The translations under genes and the position numbers were made by a program. Shown here piece after piece: positions 61,010 through 64,000 of a DNA stretch of 64,000 nt. This stretch comes from Pseudomonas sp. Irchel s3h17. GTDB lineage: Bacteria; Pseudomonadota; Gammaproteobacteria; Pseudomonadales; Pseudomonadaceae. Where the stretch lies: NCBI RefSeq assembly GCF_900187505.1, contig NZ_FYDL01000006.1, positions 62,001 to 126,000 on the forward strand. Reading direction: 5' to 3'. Within the stretch, counting starts at the first letter, position 1. Each line of letters starts with the position of its first letter. The notes beneath the pieces are model-generated. The model was not told the origin of the DNA. It ran no database searches and saw only the letters and a list, made by a program, of their open reading frames with translations.

Positions 61010-62191
61010 CTACAGAGGCAAGCAAACACGGAACAACGCCCCTTGATCAATCTTGCTCTCGACACGGATGGTGCCACCGTGGGCCGTCACGATCTGCTCA
61101 CAAATGAACAACCCCAAGCCAAGGCCGGCCACCCCATTCCTGGCACTCACCCGCTCGAACTGCTGGAAAATCCGCGCCTGGTTATCCTCGCTGATTCCCA
61201 TCCCGCCGTCACGCACCTCGACCCGGGCCTGACCATCCCGAAGATAGACATGCACACTGATCGGCGCCTTGCCACCGTATCGCAAGGCATTGGTCAGCAA
61301 GTTGGACACCACCTGCTCGATTCGAAACTCATCCCAACGGCCTTCCACCGGCGGCCCGGCAACCAGCGTCACCGAAGCCTCGGCGGCTTCGATCTGGGGG
61401 GCGAAACTGTGCACCACCCTGCCCACCAGTTGCGCCAGGTCGAAACGACTCGGACGAATGGACAACTTACCCGTGCGAATCCTCGACACATCGAGCATGT
61501 CTTCGATCAAGTGGATCAGGCTGTTGATTTGCCGTTCATCGCGATCGACCATCGCGTGCATCTTGTCCAGGGTGAAGGCGGCAGCGTTGTCCCGGGCCAG
61601 GTGCATCTTGCGCAACTGGGTTTCCAGAATCAGCCCATTGAGAGGAGTGCGCACCTCATGGGCCACGATCGACATGAAGTCATCGCGCATGCGCACCGCA
61701 CGCTCCAGTTCACCTTGTGTGGCTTGCAGTTGCTCGAGCAAGGTTTCCTGCTCGCGGCGGCTTTGCTCCAACGCCTCCAGCTGCAACTTCATCGCCTTGC
61801 GCTGACGGTACAGGTCGACAAACACCTTGACCTTGCTTTTCACCGCGCAGGTGTCCAGCGGCTTGTGCAGGAAATCCACGGCACCGCTTTCATAGCCTTT
61901 GAACGCGTAGTTCGTTTCCCGACCGGCCGCACTGACGAAGACAATCGGGATGTCCCGGGTCTTTTCGGTACCGCGCATCAACTCGGCCAACTCGAAACCA
62001 TTCATACCCGGCATCTGCACATCGACAATGGCCAGGGCGAACTCGTGTTGCAGCAACAGCGACAGGGCTTCGTCGGCCGACTGCGCCGGGTAGACAGTAT
62101 GCTGTTCACCGGCGATCAGTGCCTTGAGTGCCAGCAGGTTTTGCGGCAGGTCATCGACGATCAGCACGTTGGCCTGGATCTGACTCAGCAT
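61010..62191 (-). CDS. Receiver-histidine kinase fusion
   Basis: A 393-residue protein with an N-terminal receiver (about 6-122; phosphoacceptor in ALAIVDVQMPGMNGFELAEL) and a linker coiled coil (about 130-170). The kinase has an H-box FMSIVAHEVRTPLNGLILET, N-box VVSNLLTNALRYGGKAPISV, and G-boxes VRDGGMGI and GLGLGLFICEQIV. It overlaps the CheR stop by 7 bases. Such receiver-kinase fusions often follow CheR/CheB pairs and act in stress or biofilm control (family knowledge); the signal is unknown. Confidence 0.9.
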   Translation of the reverse strand: MLSQIQANVLIVDDLPQNLLALKALIAGEQHTVYPAQSADEALSLLLQHEFALAIVDVQMPGMNGFELAELMRGTEKTRDIPIVFVSAAGRETNYAFKGYESGAVDFLHKPLDTCAVKSKVKVFVDLYRQRKAMKLQLEALEQSRREQETLLEQLQATQGELERAVRMRDDFMSIVAHEVRTPLNGLILETQLRKMHLARDNAAAFTLDKMHAMVDRDERQINSLIHLIEDMLDVSRIRTGKLSIRPSRFDLAQLVGRVVHSFAPQIEAAEASVTLVAGPPVEGRWDEFRIEQVVSNLLTNALRYGGKAPISVHVYLRDGQARVEVRDGGMGISEDNQARIFQQFERVSARNGVAGLGLGLFICEQIVTAHGGTIRVESKIDQGALFRVCLPL

Positions 62192-63039
62192 TTTCGGTAG
62201 ATCCGTTCTGGTTTGACCAAGGGCTCGAACTGCTGGCCGTAGGCGGAGAACTCAAGGGTCTCCTTGCTACCCAGCGCCAGGAAGCCGCGATGGCACAGCG
62301 ATTCATGAAACAAGCCAAAAGCCCGATCCTGCAGCTTTTTATTAAAATAAATCAATACATTACGACATGAAATGAACTGGACTTCGGAGAACACGCTGTC
62401 CGTTGCCAGGCTGTGATCGGCAAAGGTCACGTGCTCGCACAGGCTCTTGTCGAAAATCCCGTGGTCATAGGCGGCCGTGTAATAGTCGGCGAACGAGCGC
62501 CGGCCACCGGCCTGCTGATAATTCCGGGTGTAGGCGCGGATGTTGTCCCCGGAGAAGATCCCCCGCCGGGCCTTTTCCAGCGACCGCGGGTTGATGTCGG
62601 TCGCGTAGATGAGGGTGCGTTCCAGCAACCCCTCCTCGCGCAACAGAATCGCCAACGAATAGACCTCTTCCCCGGTGCTGCAACCGGCGATCCAGAGTTT
62701 GATCGAAGGGTAGGTCTTGAGCAGCGGCACCACTTCTTGGCGAATGGCCAGAAAGTGCGCCGGGTCACGAAACATCTCGCTGACCGGAATCGTCAGCAGT
62801 TGCAGCAACTGCATGAACGCGGCCGGGTCGTGCAGCACCCGCTCCTGCAAGGCCGAGATGGTCCTGCACTCGAACTGAGGCAGTGCGTGGTTGACCCGAC
62901 GCTGAATCGACGCAGCGCAATAATCACGGAAATCGTAACTGTACTTGAGATAGATCGCTTCGATCAGCAACCGCAGTTCGATCTCGCAAGCGGTGCCTGA
63001 GCTGCGCTCCACTAAACTCTTTCCATCTTCGGTAGCCAT
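62185..63039 (-). CDS. CheR-type protein-glutamate methyltransferase
   Basis: A 284-residue S-adenosylmethionine methyltransferase. The all-helical N-terminal domain is followed by the SAM-binding fold with KLWIAGCSTGEEVYSLAILL, TLIYATDINPRSLEKARRG and FSEVQFISCRNVLIYFNKKL, the CheR signatures. It has no TPR domain. It overlaps the hybrid kinase stop by 28 bases and the downstream kinase by 7. CheR without a CheB methylesterase neighbour in this window, so the target may be a non-chemotaxis receptor or the kinase itself. Confidence 0.9.
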   Translation of the reverse strand: MATEDGKSLVERSSGTACEIELRLLIEAIYLKYSYDFRDYCAASIQRRVNHALPQFECRTISALQERVLHDPAAFMQLLQLLTIPVSEMFRDPAHFLAIRQEVVPLLKTYPSIKLWIAGCSTGEEVYSLAILLREEGLLERTLIYATDINPRSLEKARRGIFSGDNIRAYTRNYQQAGGRRSFADYYTAAYDHGIFDKSLCEHVTFADHSLATDSVFSEVQFISCRNVLIYFNKKLQDRAFGLFHESLCHRGFLALGSKETLEFSAYGQQFEPLVKPERIYRKC

Positions 63040-64000
63040 ACGCGAACCAGCGAGAACAGGCGATCCAGGTCAATGGGCTTGGCCAGGTAGTCATTGGCAC
63101 CCGCTTGCATGCAGCGCGCCTGATCATCCTTCATCGCCTTGGCGGTCACGGCAATGATCGGCAGCTTGCGCCAGCGCGGCTCCTGGCGAATCCGGGCCGT
63201 GGCTTCAAGCCCGTCCATCTCCGGCATCATCACGTCCATCAGCACCAGGTCGATGTCCTCGACCGCATTGAGCTTTTCCAGCGCCTCGCGGCCATTGCGG
63301 CCAATGACCACGACGGCACCCTTTTGCTCCAGGGCACTGGTGAGGGCAAAGATGTTGCGCACGTCGTCATCCACCAGCAGCACCTTGCGACCCTCGAAGG
63401 CCCTGTCATGGCTGCGGGCAGTCTTGAGCATCCTTTGCCGCTCATGGGACAAGCGGGATTCGACTTTGTGCAGGAACAAGGTCACTTCATCCAGCAAGCG
63501 CTCGGGAGAACGCGCGCCCTTGATGATGATCGAGCGTGAATAGCGGAGCAGTTCCGCCTCTTCATCACGGGTCAGGTTGCGCCCGGTGTAGACGATGACC
63601 GGCGGGAACGAGCAGATGTCTTCGCTGGACATGCGCTTGAGCAGATCGTTGCCGAGCATGTCTGGCAGTTTCAGGTCGATGATCATGCAGTCGTAGAGGT
63701 TGTCGCGCAGCAGGTCCAGCGCGTCCTGGGCAAACCCCACGGCAGTGATCTCGATGTCATCGTCGCCGATCAGGCGGGCAATGCTGTCGCGTTGCAGGTC
63801 GTCGTCTTCAACCAGCAGCACCCGCTTGACCTTCTGCGTCAGCTTGGCCTCCAGGCGTGCAAACACGCCCTTGAGCTCTTCGCGGGAGGTCGGCTTGACG
63901 GCATAGCCGACCGCGCCCATCTGCATGGCGGCCTCGACGCGGTCCTCGACCGAGATCACATGGACCGGAATATGCCGGGTGTCGGCCTGTTCCTTGAGAC
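63012..64000 (-). CDS. Hybrid sensor kinase, C-terminal receiver part (5' end outside window)
   Basis: The last about 329 residues of a larger protein, continuing off the right edge. It shows the end of one receiver (VGYAVKPTSREEL), a second (RVLLVEDDDLQRDSIARLIG, phosphoacceptor in CMIIDLKLPDMLG) and a third (KVLLVDDDVRNIFALTSALE, phosphoacceptor in VLMDVMMPEMDGLEATARIR). The stop is at 63012, within the start of CheR. The kinase core and sensor lie outside the window. Confidence 0.88.
   Translation of the reverse strand, partial: LKEQADTRHIPVHVISVEDRVEAAMQMGAVGYAVKPTSREELKGVFARLEAKLTQKVKRVLLVEDDDLQRDSIARLIGDDDIEITAVGFAQDALDLLRDNLYDCMIIDLKLPDMLGNDLLKRMSSEDICSFPPVIVYTGRNLTRDEEAELLRYSRSIIIKGARSPERLLDEVTLFLHKVESRLSHERQRMLKTARSHDRAFEGRKVLLVDDDVRNIFALTSALEQKGAVVVIGRNGREALEKLNAVEDIDLVLMDVMMPEMDGLEATARIRQEPRWRKLPIIAVTAKAMKDDQARCMQAGANDYLAKPIDLDRLFSLVRVWLPKMERV

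Overview
The window is about 64 kb of GC-rich chromosome from a Pseudomonas, most likely the P. fluorescens complex. I base this on near-recognisable MexS, MexT, MexE, MexF, OprN, DpkA and DUF1652 proteins, on many REP/REPIN elements built on GCGAGCGAGCTTGCTCGC, and on the gene style throughout. No rRNA, tRNA or CRISPR array was seen. Both ends are cut: an NhaB antiporter at the left edge and a multi-receiver hybrid kinase at the right edge.

Layout. 1-3745: end of nhaB, a gnd-zwf oxidative pentose-phosphate pair with a 4-base overlap, and a small coiled-coil protein. 3817-8757: one giant gene for a 1646-residue dermonecrotic-toxin-like protein. 8758-13155: cptA (phosphoethanolamine transferase) behind a possible response-regulator site and a strong terminator-like hairpin, then a Fur-box-preceded siderophore receptor. 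13266-16085: REPs, then GNAT, DinB and ZapE. 16147-19265: speB and a polyamine-binding protein opposite a LysR regulator. 19403-22494: a xanthine-type permease, a lipoprotein, a scar made of two truncated genes, and small proteins. 22599-26137: REPIN, dpkA, an orphan FecR-type sensor and a Fur-like protein lacking the metal domain. 26321-29954: a copA-copB-DUF411-YqaA copper operon behind a good CopR box. 29995-33417: GH18-like enzyme, DmpA-type peptidase, and a tandem Usp gene behind a perfect Anr/FNR box. 33465-37258: a polyamine-oxidation cluster (AraC-type regulator, PuuB-like oxidase, cupin, polyamine-binding protein). 37535-43725: DUF1652, a four-unit tandem REPIN array, a UvrD-like helicase, pirin and phosphoglucomutase. 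43836-46835: a MocR-type regulator and an unrecognised 491-residue protein.

47429-57865 is the mexS/mexT-mexEF-oprN multidrug efflux locus. In P. aeruginosa mexT lies directly upstream of mexE. Here about 2.2 kb separates them, holding an IS3-type transposase remnant, a hipBA toxin-antitoxin pair with its own promoter, and a solo REP. This is the clearest insertion in the window. 57928-64000: REPINs, a bestrophin-like channel, a TPR protein, and a two-component cluster (hybrid kinase, CheR, receiver-kinase, single receiver).

Two polyamine modules (speB/binding protein and PuuB-like/binding protein) probably work in putrescine or agmatine supply and breakdown. Gnd/Zwf and Pgm are sugar-phosphate enzymes. 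CptA, copper, siderophore and Mex genes are envelope and stress functions. The most promising under-described items are the giant toxin-like protein, the 491-residue protein with its MocR neighbour, the hipBA insertion inside the efflux locus, the deletion scar at 21444-21741, and the early terminator in the cptA leader.
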